From IMG/VR virus record IMGVR_UViG_3300032061_000001, positions 1 to 64,000 of that record: DNA of 64,000 bases; one strand, given 5' to 3'. Position 1 is the first letter of the stretch. Every line of letters begins with the position of its first letter. Position numbers and translations under genes: made by a program. Shown one piece after another: positions 32,231 to 42,106 of the stretch. Source of the stretch: a virus. Below the pieces are notes generated by a model that saw nothing but the letters and a program-made list of their open reading frames with translations, did no database searches and was not told the origin of the DNA.

Positions 32231-32611
32231 TCACTTCATTTTGTAAAATTCAAGATCTGTCATATTAGGGAAATTCTGATCAATGTATGCTTGATAGCTT
32301 GCTTCTCCGATGTATCCATATCCGCGATCGATCTTTTTAAGATCTCTTATTTTGTAAATTTTTTCTTCGACTTGGTCGATAATACCGACCTGGACAATAT
32401 CATCCTTCGTTAATTGATAAATATAATAAATACTTCTTCCATTTTGATCGATGGAAACCCAAAGCCGCTTATGAATTATTTTAGGGGATTCGGGGACATT
32501 CTGCTCTTTTGTCTCTTCGATGGCTGGCTTATCTTTTGTGAATGGAATCCAACCAGCCATACAAAATCCGGGGATAATTAATAAAATAACTAGTATGATT
32601 GATTTCCTCAT
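32231..32611 (-). CDS. Exported protein of unknown function
   Basis: 126 aa from the ATG at 32611, GGGGTGA upstream. Signal peptide residues 1-19 (hydrophobic core then FCMA before Gly20, signal peptidase I type). Mature part is charged, containing HKRLWVSIDQNGRSIYYIYQ. It follows the barrel protein gene with overlapping ends, so the two are co-expressed. Confidence 0.6.
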   Translation of the reverse strand: MRKSIILVILLIIPGFCMAGWIPFTKDKPAIEETKEQNVPESPKIIHKRLWVSIDQNGRSIYYIYQLTKDDIVQVGIIDQVEEKIYKIRDLKKIDRGYGYIGEASYQAYIDQNFPNMTDLEFYKMK

Positions 32612-32613
32612 TA

Positions 32614-33285
32614 TCAATCACCCCAATTCAAAGGAACCGAGAATGAAATTGAAACAACAGAAAAAGATCCGTCTCCCTGTATTTTTGAGATGTCTTTACT
32701 GTCTTGCCCTTTCAATTTAGCGTCAATAAACCGATATCCCAAGACGATCTTATTTTTACCGATGGGGACATCGACCGATATTCCCCTCTCAACCGCAACA
32801 TCCAAATCCGGTTCTTCACCATTTTCGTTTTTGAGGAATATCTTCCCTCCCCCTGCAAAAACAGCAACCGTTGGCATCACATAAACACCAATCCCTCCAA
32901 AAATCATCTGCGAAGACCATTTCGGGTCATAAGCTGATCCATAAACTTTTGCCTTATCAGCGGCTCGGACCCCATACCAAATATATGCATATAATGTGGA
33001 TGACAGATTATGTTTTAATTCCAAATCATAATTATCCGTCCTTACCGCATAGCTTCCTCCAGATGGAGAATCGAGTATTCCCATCCTGAAATCAATCTCG
33101 AAATCGGGACGCTGGATTAATTCCCTTGGAGTATCTGCATATACCGGGCATACGTCTTTCTTTGGATTGATAATCTTTGTAACTTTTGTTTCGACTGTAT
33201 TATATGCGTTCCCAACAGCACTCATTTGAGCAAATGCTGGAAATGATAAGAACAATGCTATTAACAAAATAATGAATTGCTTCAT
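32614..33285 (-). CDS. Putative outer-membrane beta-barrel protein
   Basis: 223 aa, ribosome site AAAAAAGGAGACCA. Signal peptide cleaved after AFA (residue 19). The mature protein has alternating amphipathic strands rich in aromatic and glycine residues (TLYAYIWYGVRA, YVMPTVAVFAGGGK, KNKIVLGYRFIDAKL) and ends in SVVSISFSVPLNW, typical of a small outer-membrane barrel. A phage-encoded barrel could alter the cell surface after infection, for example to exclude other phages. Confidence 0.6.
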   Translation of the reverse strand: MKQFIILLIALFLSFPAFAQMSAVGNAYNTVETKVTKIINPKKDVCPVYADTPRELIQRPDFEIDFRMGILDSPSGGSYAVRTDNYDLELKHNLSSTLYAYIWYGVRAADKAKVYGSAYDPKWSSQMIFGGIGVYVMPTVAVFAGGGKIFLKNENGEEPDLDVAVERGISVDVPIGKNKIVLGYRFIDAKLKGQDSKDISKIQGDGSFSVVSISFSVPLNWGD

Positions 33286-33349
33286 TGGTCTCCTTTTTTG
33301 AGTTTAAAAAGTTACGAGATTATCACATGTTGATTCTAATTGTTATTTC

Positions 33350-34540
33350 TTAATGGAGAGGGGTTAGTGAATTGCAAGCCGATTCTACCTCTGTCGTGTC
33401 TGGTGTGGCATCAGCATTGTCAATCTGAACTATCACAGGGGTGCTGTCGGAATAACGGGTTCCGCAAAAAATTACCACATCGCTTGTTGAATCGGTATAG
33501 GCTGCAAGATGTGTAATATTATTACCAGAATTTATTTGTGTCGCTGTAGGGCCAATTATATCAATTCTCCATAAACCTTTTGGATATAAAGATGCTGTAC
33601 TAGATGACGCATATAATTTTGAATCTGAATTTGACAGTCTAAAATTAGTTGCGCTCATCGGAACCGGGAAAACAAATTTTTCAGCATCTGTTGATTCGTC
33701 CCCCGTTGAATAAATATTTTTTTCATTGCAGACAAAATACCCATTCGATGACAATTCCATACTGCGACAGCTTGACGCATTGCTTAGTTCTCCAAGATAT
33801 ATATCATATGCGCTACCAGAATGGGTACAATACCACGCTATATATGCATTTAATTTAGCAGGAATCCCGTGGATATTCCCGTCTTTCATATACCATTTTT
33901 GAAAATCGCCCCAAGACGATTGGGGAGTTCCGACCATAAATCCGCTCTCCCATTCAAAAACAAATTTTCTTACACTAGCATCAGCATTGATATACGTATC
34001 TGTACAATAAGGATTATAATCAGAAGAATTAAAATCATAATTATCATTAAGTGAATGCAACGTTCCGTTTGTTTCTCGATAATTAACAGAATTTCCATAA
34101 ATGATGACCATTTCACCGTTTTGGTTAATGGCAAATTGATCGGCATTGGTGAAAAAGTTATCTGAATATGTATCATTTGGGTTGATAACCAGCGCCCGCA
34201 TTTCATTCGATTGATTTCGGTAATAAATCGTTGAACCGATCTGTCGAAAATAGGGAGAATCAATCATTGAAGATGATGGATAAGCCCTCAATGGCAATTC
34301 AACCGCTGAGTCATCAGGACGTACAAATGCTGTTGTTGTATCTCCACTTGCATCGATAAATTCAACAGCTGCAACAAAATCGGATGAATATTGAATCCTG
34401 TAACCTGCTACTGCTGTTTTTCCTTCTCCACCTGTAATAGGAACTTCGGAAAGCTCCCAGCCAGTCAACGTAAATAAACCCTGCGAATATGCTGGAATTG
34501 AAAGCAGCAATGCTACTAAAAAAATAAATAACTTTTTCAT
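33350..34540 (-). CDS. Exported beta-propeller-like protein
   Basis: 396 aa, ribosome site AAATAGAGGGGACT. Signal peptide cleaved after AYS (residue 19). The mature protein is made of repeated short beta units (YRIQYSSDFVAAVEF, MRALVINPND, NGEMVIIYGN, TDSTSDVVIFCG) consistent with a propeller or WD-like fold. It may be periplasmic or surface-exposed. Lies between the lipoprotein and barrel genes. Confidence 0.6.
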   Translation of the reverse strand: MKKLFIFLVALLLSIPAYSQGLFTLTGWELSEVPITGGEGKTAVAGYRIQYSSDFVAAVEFIDASGDTTTAFVRPDDSAVELPLRAYPSSSMIDSPYFRQIGSTIYYRNQSNEMRALVINPNDTYSDNFFTNADQFAINQNGEMVIIYGNSVNYRETNGTLHSLNDNYDFNSSDYNPYCTDTYINADASVRKFVFEWESGFMVGTPQSSWGDFQKWYMKDGNIHGIPAKLNAYIAWYCTHSGSAYDIYLGELSNASSCRSMELSSNGYFVCNEKNIYSTGDESTDAEKFVFPVPMSATNFRLSNSDSKLYASSSTASLYPKGLWRIDIIGPTATQINSGNNITHLAAYTDSTSDVVIFCGTRYSDSTPVIVQIDNADATPDTTEVESACNSLTPLH

Positions 34541-34548
34541 AGTCCCCT

Positions 34549-34728
34549 CTATTTGAAAACCAGATTATTTTTCCCCGATAATTCAATTCTTGTGATCGGG
34601 TTTTTAACAGTTGTGTATTGAGCTTCTGTTGTCCCGTTCTCGTTATTCCCGCTATCAGAATTTGAATCAGCGCAAGAATACAGAAACAAAAAGGCCATTA
34701 TTGCCAAGGCAATCAATAGTTTTTTCAT
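34549..34728 (-). CDS. Small lipoprotein
   Basis: 59 aa, ribosome site ATAGGAGGAAGC. Lipobox LYSC with lipidated Cys19, then an Asp/Ser/Asn-rich stretch (ADSNSDSGNNENG). It leads the exported-protein cluster together with the proteins at 32231-34540. Confidence 0.65.
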   Translation of the reverse strand: MKKLLIALAIMAFLFLYSCADSNSDSGNNENGTTEAQYTTVKNPITRIELSGKNNLVFK

Positions 34729-34757
34729 GCTTCCTCCTATGTTTTAATTTATTTGTA

Positions 34758-35234
34758 TTATGGGGTAGCATTTGATATTTTGTCAATTATTTCCTGCAAT
34801 TTTGCTAATCTGCCATTATTGAAAGCAATGAATTCGTCCGGTGTTATCTCTTCTAAATCACGCCTTGAAAGCTGGAAGGCCAGTTCTGATTTTGGGTATC
34901 CATTATCAGTCATGTAATTGTCTTTCAATTGCTTTGCAAGGTTTTTGTTTGTTTTTGCTGCAAACAGCTTTTGATTATACTCGGCTTCTTTTGCTTTCTT
35001 TCGTTCTTCGGCTTCTTCGGAGTCGATTTGTTCTTTAGTTCGTTCGTCAAATTCAAATCCTTCTCTGATTGCCTGCTCTAACCAAGGATATTTGATTGTC
35101 ATTTTTGATGATTTTAGAGCGGCTCCATTGACTCTATTTGCATGCTGATTGATCAGATCTTTGTATTGATCTATTACCGACTGAATTTGTTCTGCTGTAT
35201 CGAATCCTTGGTATTGTCCTGAGTATATTTTCAT
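34758..35234 (-). CDS. Possible tail-fibre assembly chaperone
   Basis: 158 aa, starting at the ATG overlapping the fibre stop (ATGA); an upstream ATG at 35243 is too close to its ribosome site. Highly helical and charged, with the Glu/Lys coiled-coil KEQIDSEEAEERKKAKEAEY in the middle. Position directly after a tail-fibre gene suggests a fibre-assembly role; no Tfa domain is recognised. Confidence 0.5.
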   Translation of the reverse strand: MKIYSGQYQGFDTAEQIQSVIDQYKDLINQHANRVNGAALKSSKMTIKYPWLEQAIREGFEFDERTKEQIDSEEAEERKKAKEAEYNQKLFAAKTNKNLAKQLKDNYMTDNGYPKSELAFQLSRRDLEEITPDEFIAFNNGRLAKLQEIIDKISNATP

Positions 35235-37417
35235 TGTTTCCATGCTCCAAAACGGTTAACACTTATTGGCTGTGTTTGTGATCCTGCTCTTGGGGTTCCA
35301 TTTGTGCCATCATCAAATGGATATAATCCACTTGAAGATCCTTGTGACCCCGTACTGAGTTTTGAGATTGCATAACCACTCTGAGTATTACCTGAATTTA
35401 CGTTTCCAGGATCAGCCCCCACCCCATAATATACCGTTGACGCCACATTAGCTCCAATCTGAAATTGCTGAAATGCATCAACAGCATAACTAATACCAGT
35501 ATTCCCACCCCAATCAATCGTAAGATCACCGCTTGAAGTTACAGAAACAGGATCACGGCTTTCTGAATCAATCAGGAAAATACTATTGTCGTCTGTATCA
35601 TTGTGAACTATTTTTGAGATGACGGTTGTTTTCGGGGTTCCACTTCCATATTGTGGTATATTTTCGCCAGCATCGTATACTCTGCACCCAACTTTAACTT
35701 TTAAAATATCTGCATCTGATATTCCTGAAATTTCAGCACTTGCAGATGACGTATAAGTTGATATAGTTGTTGCAGATCCTAGTGTTAATGGATGTGTCCT
35801 TGTATGAGGATTAGGGTCTACGGTTCCGTCTCCAAGAGAAACGGGTCTGATAAAACGACCACCGTCCGCCGCTGTTGTAAGATATTTCCAGTTTGATGGT
35901 GAATCTAATGGGTTCCAGCAAGGGCCTATCTGTAAAGTTTGGCTACCTCCAAGATATTTCCACATGTCACAAAAACAGTTCTCGCCATCGTTAGAACCTA
36001 AATCCGGAATCCCATTATTCCAGTTTCCATTCTCATAAAGAATGTAAGGATCTCTTAGTTCAACCGGAGTAAAAAAGAAAGTTGGGACATCCCCGGAAAA
36101 GATAAGCTTTCTATTTAGCCAGATTCTATTTTTGAAACCTCTGTTTTTGATGTAACGCCATTGCTCAAGTGTTGCGTCATCAAGGGTTGATGGGAGAGGC
36201 ATTGATGAAAAATCTTGATCCGTTATTAGATCAATTTCACCATTATTCCCATGAATGATTATTGGATATGGGACTCCGCCACCCTGATCGCCAAGTGGTA
36301 TTACAAAATGGCGATCCACATCGATTTTTGGTCTAAGGTAAGTATCTGGAAATTCCAGATTTGCGGTTAGTTCTTCGATTGATTTTATCTTGGTCCAATC
36401 CCCCGTTATTGGCGTTCTGATAACGTCCCCTTTAGTTTTAAAAAGCTTTGTCGCCGGATCATAACTGACATATTTTTCAGATTCGCTATAATTAGCAAGC
36501 TCTGATGTCGTCATGACCACCATATCTGGCTGATCCAAATATTGGATGTCTTGCCCCTTTAAATGCAAGTTTCCATTATCAAAATAGGATCCGGAAAAGC
36601 TCGCTCCCTCTTCAATTATAAAACCAGTTCCCTTAATCACAAGCGCATGGCAGACACCATTCAGAATTAGGCTACCAGTACCGGTCAGATATAAATCGCC
36701 GGAAGATTCTCCTGATAATGTCAGATCATATGCTCCAATGTCTATTTCCGTATCTGGATTATCCATATAGAATTTGACATCGGTTGTGATTTCTCTGCTT
36801 GCCGTTAATCCAACTCCATCAATGAATAATAATTTGTCACCATCGGCAAGAGCAGCAATAAATGTTGTTTCAAGATTTGTTACCCTTTGATTCGTTAATG
36901 AGGGTCCGACAACAATATCGGGATGGATATGTTCTGTTTTTCCGAAAAGAGACGATTCCGTTTCTGAAATAGTATTGTAGAAACTGATTATATAGAGCAC
37001 ACCATTTCCCAGTAGACTATAGCCAATAATGATAGCATCTTCAGGAGTTACTGCCCCCTGTACCGTTGAATTTGATAGGTATCCATGTACTATTGCGCCA
37101 CCGCTGGTTATATATGACACATACCATCCATCATCCGATAAGGCATATGGGCCTGCTGCCGAAATAGTAACTTTTGTTCCATTGACATATACAACACCCG
37201 AAGATGTATTAATGGCATTATTCCCCCCATCTTGGGAAATGACACATCCGGATATAACACCATTATTTTCGGCATGATTCTTTTCCAGAAAATCATCAAT
37301 ATATTCTTCGAACCATTGATGATTAAAATAATTTGGCAATAAGGGGAGATGCCTAGCACGACCCCTAAAAGTGGTTCTAGTTGTTCCTGTCGGATTATAA
37401 TAAGAATAGTCTACCAT
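35231..37417 (-). CDS. Tail fibre protein
   Basis: 728 aa, ribosome site GGTGGATAAACA. The N-terminus has an aromatic-rich attachment segment, the middle repeats beta strands with GSLILNG- and SGDLYLTG-type turns of a beta-helix, and the C-terminal part ends with a NGTPRAGSQTQPISVNRFGAWK motif seen in many host-recognition tips. It forms the receptor-binding part of the virion. It lies just after the P2 gpI-like gene, as in P2-type phages. Confidence 0.8.
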   Translation of the reverse strand: MVDYSYYNPTGTTRTTFRGRARHLPLLPNYFNHQWFEEYIDDFLEKNHAENNGVISGCVISQDGGNNAINTSSGVVYVNGTKVTISAAGPYALSDDGWYVSYITSGGAIVHGYLSNSTVQGAVTPEDAIIIGYSLLGNGVLYIISFYNTISETESSLFGKTEHIHPDIVVGPSLTNQRVTNLETTFIAALADGDKLLFIDGVGLTASREITTDVKFYMDNPDTEIDIGAYDLTLSGESSGDLYLTGTGSLILNGVCHALVIKGTGFIIEEGASFSGSYFDNGNLHLKGQDIQYLDQPDMVVMTTSELANYSESEKYVSYDPATKLFKTKGDVIRTPITGDWTKIKSIEELTANLEFPDTYLRPKIDVDRHFVIPLGDQGGGVPYPIIIHGNNGEIDLITDQDFSSMPLPSTLDDATLEQWRYIKNRGFKNRIWLNRKLIFSGDVPTFFFTPVELRDPYILYENGNWNNGIPDLGSNDGENCFCDMWKYLGGSQTLQIGPCWNPLDSPSNWKYLTTAADGGRFIRPVSLGDGTVDPNPHTRTHPLTLGSATTISTYTSSASAEISGISDADILKVKVGCRVYDAGENIPQYGSGTPKTTVISKIVHNDTDDNSIFLIDSESRDPVSVTSSGDLTIDWGGNTGISYAVDAFQQFQIGANVASTVYYGVGADPGNVNSGNTQSGYAISKLSTGSQGSSSGLYPFDDGTNGTPRAGSQTQPISVNRFGAWKQ

Positions 37418-37420
37418 TGT

Positions 37421-38308
37421 TTATCCACCATAAAATGCGCCATAAGAAGCACCATATCCAGCACCCTCTGTTCCATATCCTGGAATAAATGGAGGGGGGA
37501 TGACATAATCAGTATTCGTTTCAGAAGAATTTCCAAAGTTTAAGCAATATTCATCATGATTTGGAGCCGGACAAAAAATAAATAATCGTTTCCCGGCCAA
37601 CGCGATATTGAAGAATATTTGATTGATGAACGATATTTTTTCGTAGTCTTTTGCTTCCAGATATAGATTAATGGAATCAGATTCTGATTTGGTATTCCAT
37701 TTGAAGGTGTCTTTCCTGGAATCTTCGAGAGTGAAATTGGTTAATCCATATTTGGCGAGTGTTTTTCGTAATGCGATTAAAGATGAACTTTGCCCAAACA
37801 ATCCAGTAATGGCCCTCGCCATATACTCCGAATCCGTTTCGGGAATGCCATTAATAATCAATCGTTGGCTTTGAAATATAGCCTCCCAGAAATATAATAG
37901 ACCGTCAACTGTTGCCAACCATGGATTTGTCTCAGTTAAAAATTGGTTTCTCCTCCTATCCAATTTCTGTAGAATGGCAGCAATTGCATCCAGCATGATA
38001 ATATTTGGATTGGTATAGATTAAAACATTATCTTCATCATCGATTTGTTCTATCATGTCGATGGTACAAGCATCATAGTTACCTGTCCCGACAATTCCCA
38101 ACTCGGATTTTAATTCTGCAAAAGTCCATTCATCTTTCTGATATTCGATATCATCAATGACAATAGATTCCAATTTATCAAGATAACTGTACCCGGCCAA
38201 TGAAAAATAGGATAATAGATCAAGCTCTTTTGTGATCATCCACGGCGGCATTTGATCGATTAATATTTTTCGATATTCTTTGATTGATAAATTGATTCCG
38301 TCTGCCAT
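37421..38308 (-). CDS. Baseplate protein, P2 gpI-like
   Basis: 295 aa, weak ribosome site, coupled to the gpJ-like gene by a 1-base gap. Contains MPPWMITKELDLLSYFSLAGY, a helical DNA-like start of gpI-type proteins, and a Gly/Tyr-rich C-terminal tail (GYGTEGAGYGASYGAFYGG). Position between gpJ-like and fibre genes matches P2 gene order. Likely links baseplate and fibre. Confidence 0.65.
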   Translation of the reverse strand: MADGINLSIKEYRKILIDQMPPWMITKELDLLSYFSLAGYSYLDKLESIVIDDIEYQKDEWTFAELKSELGIVGTGNYDACTIDMIEQIDDEDNVLIYTNPNIIMLDAIAAILQKLDRRRNQFLTETNPWLATVDGLLYFWEAIFQSQRLIINGIPETDSEYMARAITGLFGQSSSLIALRKTLAKYGLTNFTLEDSRKDTFKWNTKSESDSINLYLEAKDYEKISFINQIFFNIALAGKRLFIFCPAPNHDEYCLNFGNSSETNTDYVIPPPFIPGYGTEGAGYGASYGAFYGG

Positions 38309-38309
38309 T

Positions 38310-39461
38310 TTATGGTATCGCCAATTTTGTGACTACGATATTTGTTATATTCCAAATACTCGTTGATGCAATCGTTTGCACCGTTGAGGGTGACAATGTT
38401 TCTTCATCATAATAATCCACATTATCTGGTTGATTATCGCCAGAAATCGCAGCTTGCCATTCAGTAGGTATGATTGATTCCCCTTGAACCAAATTATAAA
38501 CATAAGTCGTTATTTTCGATTGAATCTCTAATTCGACGGCTGCTTCCTCTTCAACTGACAATATTTTGGTTGGAACATAATCAACCGAAAACGCTATATC
38601 TTCTGTTGTTACCGCTTGAATTACTACATTTTGACCGGCCCCCTGCTTTCCATCCAGCTCATCGTTTCCGGTTAATTCTAATTGTATGGCATCAATAAGT
38701 TCTATAGATGGAACTCCCAGACTCGACTGGATAGACATAATGATTTCGCCATAGCGATCCGGGTCTAATAATTCGGGGTCAGTATGTTTCCATGGGAATG
38801 ACATCAGGACATCTTTGACACTTTCAATGATTGCCCCATTAATATCAGTAAGAGTCACATTCTCTGCTGCTGTTTTTAATGCAGGCGCTGTCCCATGTGC
38901 TTTAGCTTTTAATGCCCCTTCAATTCTTAATGTTCTGGCATAATCAGTCTCTTCATCCGTACCATTATTGATTATTAATGGATTACTCCCGGATTGATAA
39001 CTGGCCGTTAGAAATAAAGTATCGACAGAAAAAGATATATCCGCTCCAGAGTTATCCGCCAAGATTTGCACATTTTTTGTCTCGATATTTGTAAAGGTTA
39101 CTTCTGCAACAACTTCTGCTACTTTATTACCCGTCTCACTGGAATATACAGGTTCTCCGATGGGGATTACAATTGATTGTGTTGAGGTAATATTCAAATT
39201 ACCAGAAGCTCTACTGGCTGGAATTGGTTCCACGCCAGCCAGTAAAAACATCGTCTCTCGTGCTTGTTTTTTTACTTCTGCTTCAAGAGTATCTTGAGAA
39301 ATTGCGGCAACATCGCATAATCCCTCTCCTAGACTTCTTAATGGTGCTGCAATGGTGAAATCAAATCCCTCTTCATTCTGAATATCTGACGGGGTCCTGG
39401 CGGTAAGAGCCTCTATAAACTTCTGCAGGAAATCATCTTTTGTTTTTAGATTTGTCGCCAT
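38310..39461 (-). CDS. Baseplate J-like protein
   Basis: 383 aa, TAATG overlap with the gp25-like gene. DYARTLRIEGALKAKAHGTA and TAAENVTLTDINGAIIESVKDV are characteristic of the baseplate J family (P2 gpJ, T4 gp6). Together with the gp25-like protein it forms the baseplate wedge. Confidence 0.85.
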   Translation of the reverse strand: MATNLKTKDDFLQKFIEALTARTPSDIQNEEGFDFTIAAPLRSLGEGLCDVAAISQDTLEAEVKKQARETMFLLAGVEPIPASRASGNLNITSTQSIVIPIGEPVYSSETGNKVAEVVAEVTFTNIETKNVQILADNSGADISFSVDTLFLTASYQSGSNPLIINNGTDEETDYARTLRIEGALKAKAHGTAPALKTAAENVTLTDINGAIIESVKDVLMSFPWKHTDPELLDPDRYGEIIMSIQSSLGVPSIELIDAIQLELTGNDELDGKQGAGQNVVIQAVTTEDIAFSVDYVPTKILSVEEEAAVELEIQSKITTYVYNLVQGESIIPTEWQAAISGDNQPDNVDYYDEETLSPSTVQTIASTSIWNITNIVVTKLAIP

Positions 39462-39823
39462 TAGCTCGTAAATGTTTCTGTGATTGAACCACCGTCTGCT
39501 TTAATAAGAGAATAGTTGAACGTCAAAATCCCTTTTTCGACAACGATTGATGCCTGATCTACAATGCAATCTATAAATCTTCCATCTTGCAATGTGCATT
39601 GTTTCATATCTGCCTGGATCCTCATATTACGTTCCGTTTCGCTGATTTCGGCGGTTAACGTATCTACAAATGGATTCCCATATTCTGGATATAAGCGATA
39701 TGTTACCTGCATGGAATGTGCTCTCGCTTCATGATCCTGAGCCAATAGAGCATCCCCATATATTAATGGCTTCCACCATTGAATTCGCCCATCGATAATC
39801 TCGAAATTTGCTCCCGTTGCCAT
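39461..39823 (-). CDS. Probable gpW/gp25-like baseplate wedge protein
   Basis: 120 aa, TAATG overlap upstream with the lipoprotein gene. DHEARAHSMQVTYRLYPEYGNPFVDTL and IVVEKGILTFNYSLI agree with the small gp25-like/DUF2634 wedge proteins that precede gpJ. Assignment rests mostly on position. Confidence 0.55.
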   Translation of the reverse strand: MATGANFEIIDGRIQWWKPLIYGDALLAQDHEARAHSMQVTYRLYPEYGNPFVDTLTAEISETERNMRIQADMKQCTLQDGRFIDCIVDQASIVVEKGILTFNYSLIKADGGSITETFTS

Positions 39824-40209
39824 TATTTGAACTGTTTTGTCGAATGCTTTAAATCATTACAACTTGATCCGGGGAAGGTTAGTTTATCGAAATTGACGAC
39901 ATAATAGGTTTCACCATTGATGTTAATATTTCCTATCCTGAACTGCCGTTCTAATTTAATTCCCTCGCGTTTTTCGTAAGTATATTTTACAATCAAAGGA
40001 TCCGGATCATTGCCATTTTTGAAATAATTGATAAGATCTGCCTTGTTTTGAATGTCATAATTGATGGATTTTGAATCGCATGCGATAATATCTTTGACGT
40101 ATTCCGCCTGGTCAGAAGTTAATCGTTCTTCGGAAAACATTGAAAACGGAGAACAAGAAACTAGCAAAGAACTAATAAATAAAGCGAAACAAATAAAGAA
40201 GTATTTCAT
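39823..40209 (-). CDS. Lipoprotein inside the baseplate operon
   Basis: 128 aa, ribosome site AATAGGAAAAAT. Lipobox LLVSC with lipidated Cys19. Mature protein is alpha/beta and charged. It separates two virion genes, with coupling overlaps on its downstream side. A superinfection-exclusion or cell-surface role is plausible; it could also be an Rz1-like spanin, but it lacks the proline-rich Rz1 pattern. Confidence 0.6.
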   Translation of the reverse strand: MKYFFICFALFISSLLVSCSPFSMFSEERLTSDQAEYVKDIIACDSKSINYDIQNKADLINYFKNGNDPDPLIVKYTYEKREGIKLERQFRIGNININGETYYVVNFDKLTFPGSSCNDLKHSTKQFK

Positions 40210-40216
40210 ATTTTTC

Positions 40217-41113
40217 CTATTTCGGTATTTTTATAAATTCCCCGGGGGATAATACATAACCATCTATATATTGATAAATTTGTACCACATGATTAGGCGA
40301 GATATCAAATAGCAGTGCATCTTTAAGTTGTATAGTTTTTAAATCCTCGGATATCCAAAGTATTTCCGTCTTTTGCTGCTCCAAATTATTTAAATCTCTG
40401 GCGTTATTTGTTATTAAGATTTTTCCACCGGCCTTCACCCCTGTGGCTCCGACTTGTTTTGTAATACCGGTATATATTATAGATGATTCCCCCGCCAATG
40501 AAGAGCTTCCAATAACTGTGGCTTGCAATATGCTCGGAATATGAAATCTTTCAGTAATATAGGGATAGAGCAATTTATTAATAGCGATAATAGTTAATTT
40601 CCCAACCCCTACTCTTGCAATGAAATTATCAAGGCTCGTGTCTGTTGAAACAAGTCTGATTTCGCGAGTGTTAGCTGAGAACGAAACATCTTCTATGGAA
40701 GCTGCGGATACAAATTTAGTAAAATTATTTATGAATGCAAGCAATTCATCGGTTGTAGGAATAGTAATGTCATTGATAATGTCTTTTATATCAGATTGTA
40801 ATTTTGCTAAATCAGTATCGGACATTGTTAAAGGATCCGCAGATGCAAGGAAATTATCAATTCTTGTTATGGTTTCATCCGGAATATCAATGGGGGGCTT
40901 CAATCCAGCTGCAGAAATTCCGGCATCCGAAGCAATGGTTTTAACAGCATCCGATTGCAAAAAATCATCAATTGCGTTTGGATATTTTTCTTCAAAATTT
41001 GTTGATCTTGCCAATTGATAAAACCCGGATCCCATTTGAATCGTTTGCTGGTTTAGCTTATTGACGGTGTCTACAAATTCAGACCCGAGAAGTAATTCTT
41101 CGGTATCGGCCAT
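40217..41113 (-). CDS. Baseplate/tail structural protein
   Basis: 298 aa, TAATG overlap upstream. Helical N-terminal half (residues 1-150) and beta-rich C-terminal half ending VLSPGEFIKIP. Lies in the baseplate gene block between the lipoprotein and another structural gene. No family recognised. Confidence 0.5.
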   Translation of the reverse strand: MADTEELLLGSEFVDTVNKLNQQTIQMGSGFYQLARSTNFEEKYPNAIDDFLQSDAVKTIASDAGISAAGLKPPIDIPDETITRIDNFLASADPLTMSDTDLAKLQSDIKDIINDITIPTTDELLAFINNFTKFVSAASIEDVSFSANTREIRLVSTDTSLDNFIARVGVGKLTIIAINKLLYPYITERFHIPSILQATVIGSSSLAGESSIIYTGITKQVGATGVKAGGKILITNNARDLNNLEQQKTEILWISEDLKTIQLKDALLFDISPNHVVQIYQYIDGYVLSPGEFIKIPK

Positions 41114-42105
41114 TAGAATTGAGCGATTCTTTGTATTTTATTGAGAGTATTATTGTTTGAAGCGACAAAAGCATTCAAATCCTGTACAACCGAATTTGGA
41201 AACGTTTTGTAAGTCAAAACTGTGTTCATCATTTGGTTTATACTATTTGAAATATTGACCAGTTTATTTGTGAAAGTGGAAAGCGGTCCTACTACCGGTA
41301 ATTCATCGAGGGTTGGTAACCTAAAAGAAGCTGCAAGCTGCAAAATATCATCAGGGATCTCTTTGAAATTCGCATCGAGTTTATCTTCTATTACAGTTGC
41401 ATTTATGCGCCATCCATAAGTGTAAGGAGCTTCTTTACTTATAAATAGTTGGAGATCTTTTGGCTGAATAGATAGAATAGATTTTGCCAATTCATCGACG
41501 ACTATAAATTCATATCCTGCTTTATTGGGGATGCCACCATATCCTATTTTTGGTTTTGATCCGTCCCCTCCTCCTATCAACAAACTTATTAACCCATTTA
41601 TGTTTAGCTTCGTCTCTTGATAATATCCCTTGGTTACCCAGATTTGAGAATATGGATCTTTTAAATCAAAATATAATTTAAAAAATCTCTCTAAATTGTC
41701 TGCCCAATCTTTCGGAGAGTATTTCGTCAGGGAGCTTTCTAGATCTAATGCGGTAGATAAAATGACATTGCGATCGGCTGCGGTCGGGAAGATTCCAGTC
41801 ATTGAAATATCTTTCAATCCAACGCCATAGGCTTCGGAAGAGATACCCGCGATAGCATTAACAGTTGATTGTCGCCCTGTAATCGTAGAACTATATTGTT
41901 GATAATAGAACGTTCTTCCCTCGAAATTAATAGGAAATTTGAATTCAGCGACTTGGGTTTGTTCTGCTACTGTCTTTTTCTGAGTATCAAAACGATCTGA
42001 TAACTTTGGGACAGACCCCTGATCCTTATTGGTAGAAGATCTTCCAAGGTCTTTTTTTTCGAGGATACGTAAAATTAGGTTGGGATATCCGAATTCGATG
42101 GCCAT
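41113..42105 (-). CDS. Tail/baseplate structural protein
   Basis: 330 aa. Starts without a recognisable ribosome site at the base of the 10-bp hairpin at 42107-42152. Contains beta-rich segments (EFIVVDELAKSILSIQPKDLQLFI, YGWRINATVIED) and a helical end. Upstream are inserted small genes, downstream a structural gene. No family recognised. Confidence 0.5.
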   Translation of the reverse strand: MAIEFGYPNLILRILEKKDLGRSSTNKDQGSVPKLSDRFDTQKKTVAEQTQVAEFKFPINFEGRTFYYQQYSSTITGRQSTVNAIAGISSEAYGVGLKDISMTGIFPTAADRNVILSTALDLESSLTKYSPKDWADNLERFFKLYFDLKDPYSQIWVTKGYYQETKLNINGLISLLIGGGDGSKPKIGYGGIPNKAGYEFIVVDELAKSILSIQPKDLQLFISKEAPYTYGWRINATVIEDKLDANFKEIPDDILQLAASFRLPTLDELPVVGPLSTFTNKLVNISNSINQMMNTVLTYKTFPNSVVQDLNAFVASNNNTLNKIQRIAQF

Positions 42106-42106
42106 T

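Noticed and set aside
39823-40209. Rz1-like spanin
   Set aside because: It has a lipobox but no proline-rich mature part, no partner Rz gene, and is far from the lysis gene.
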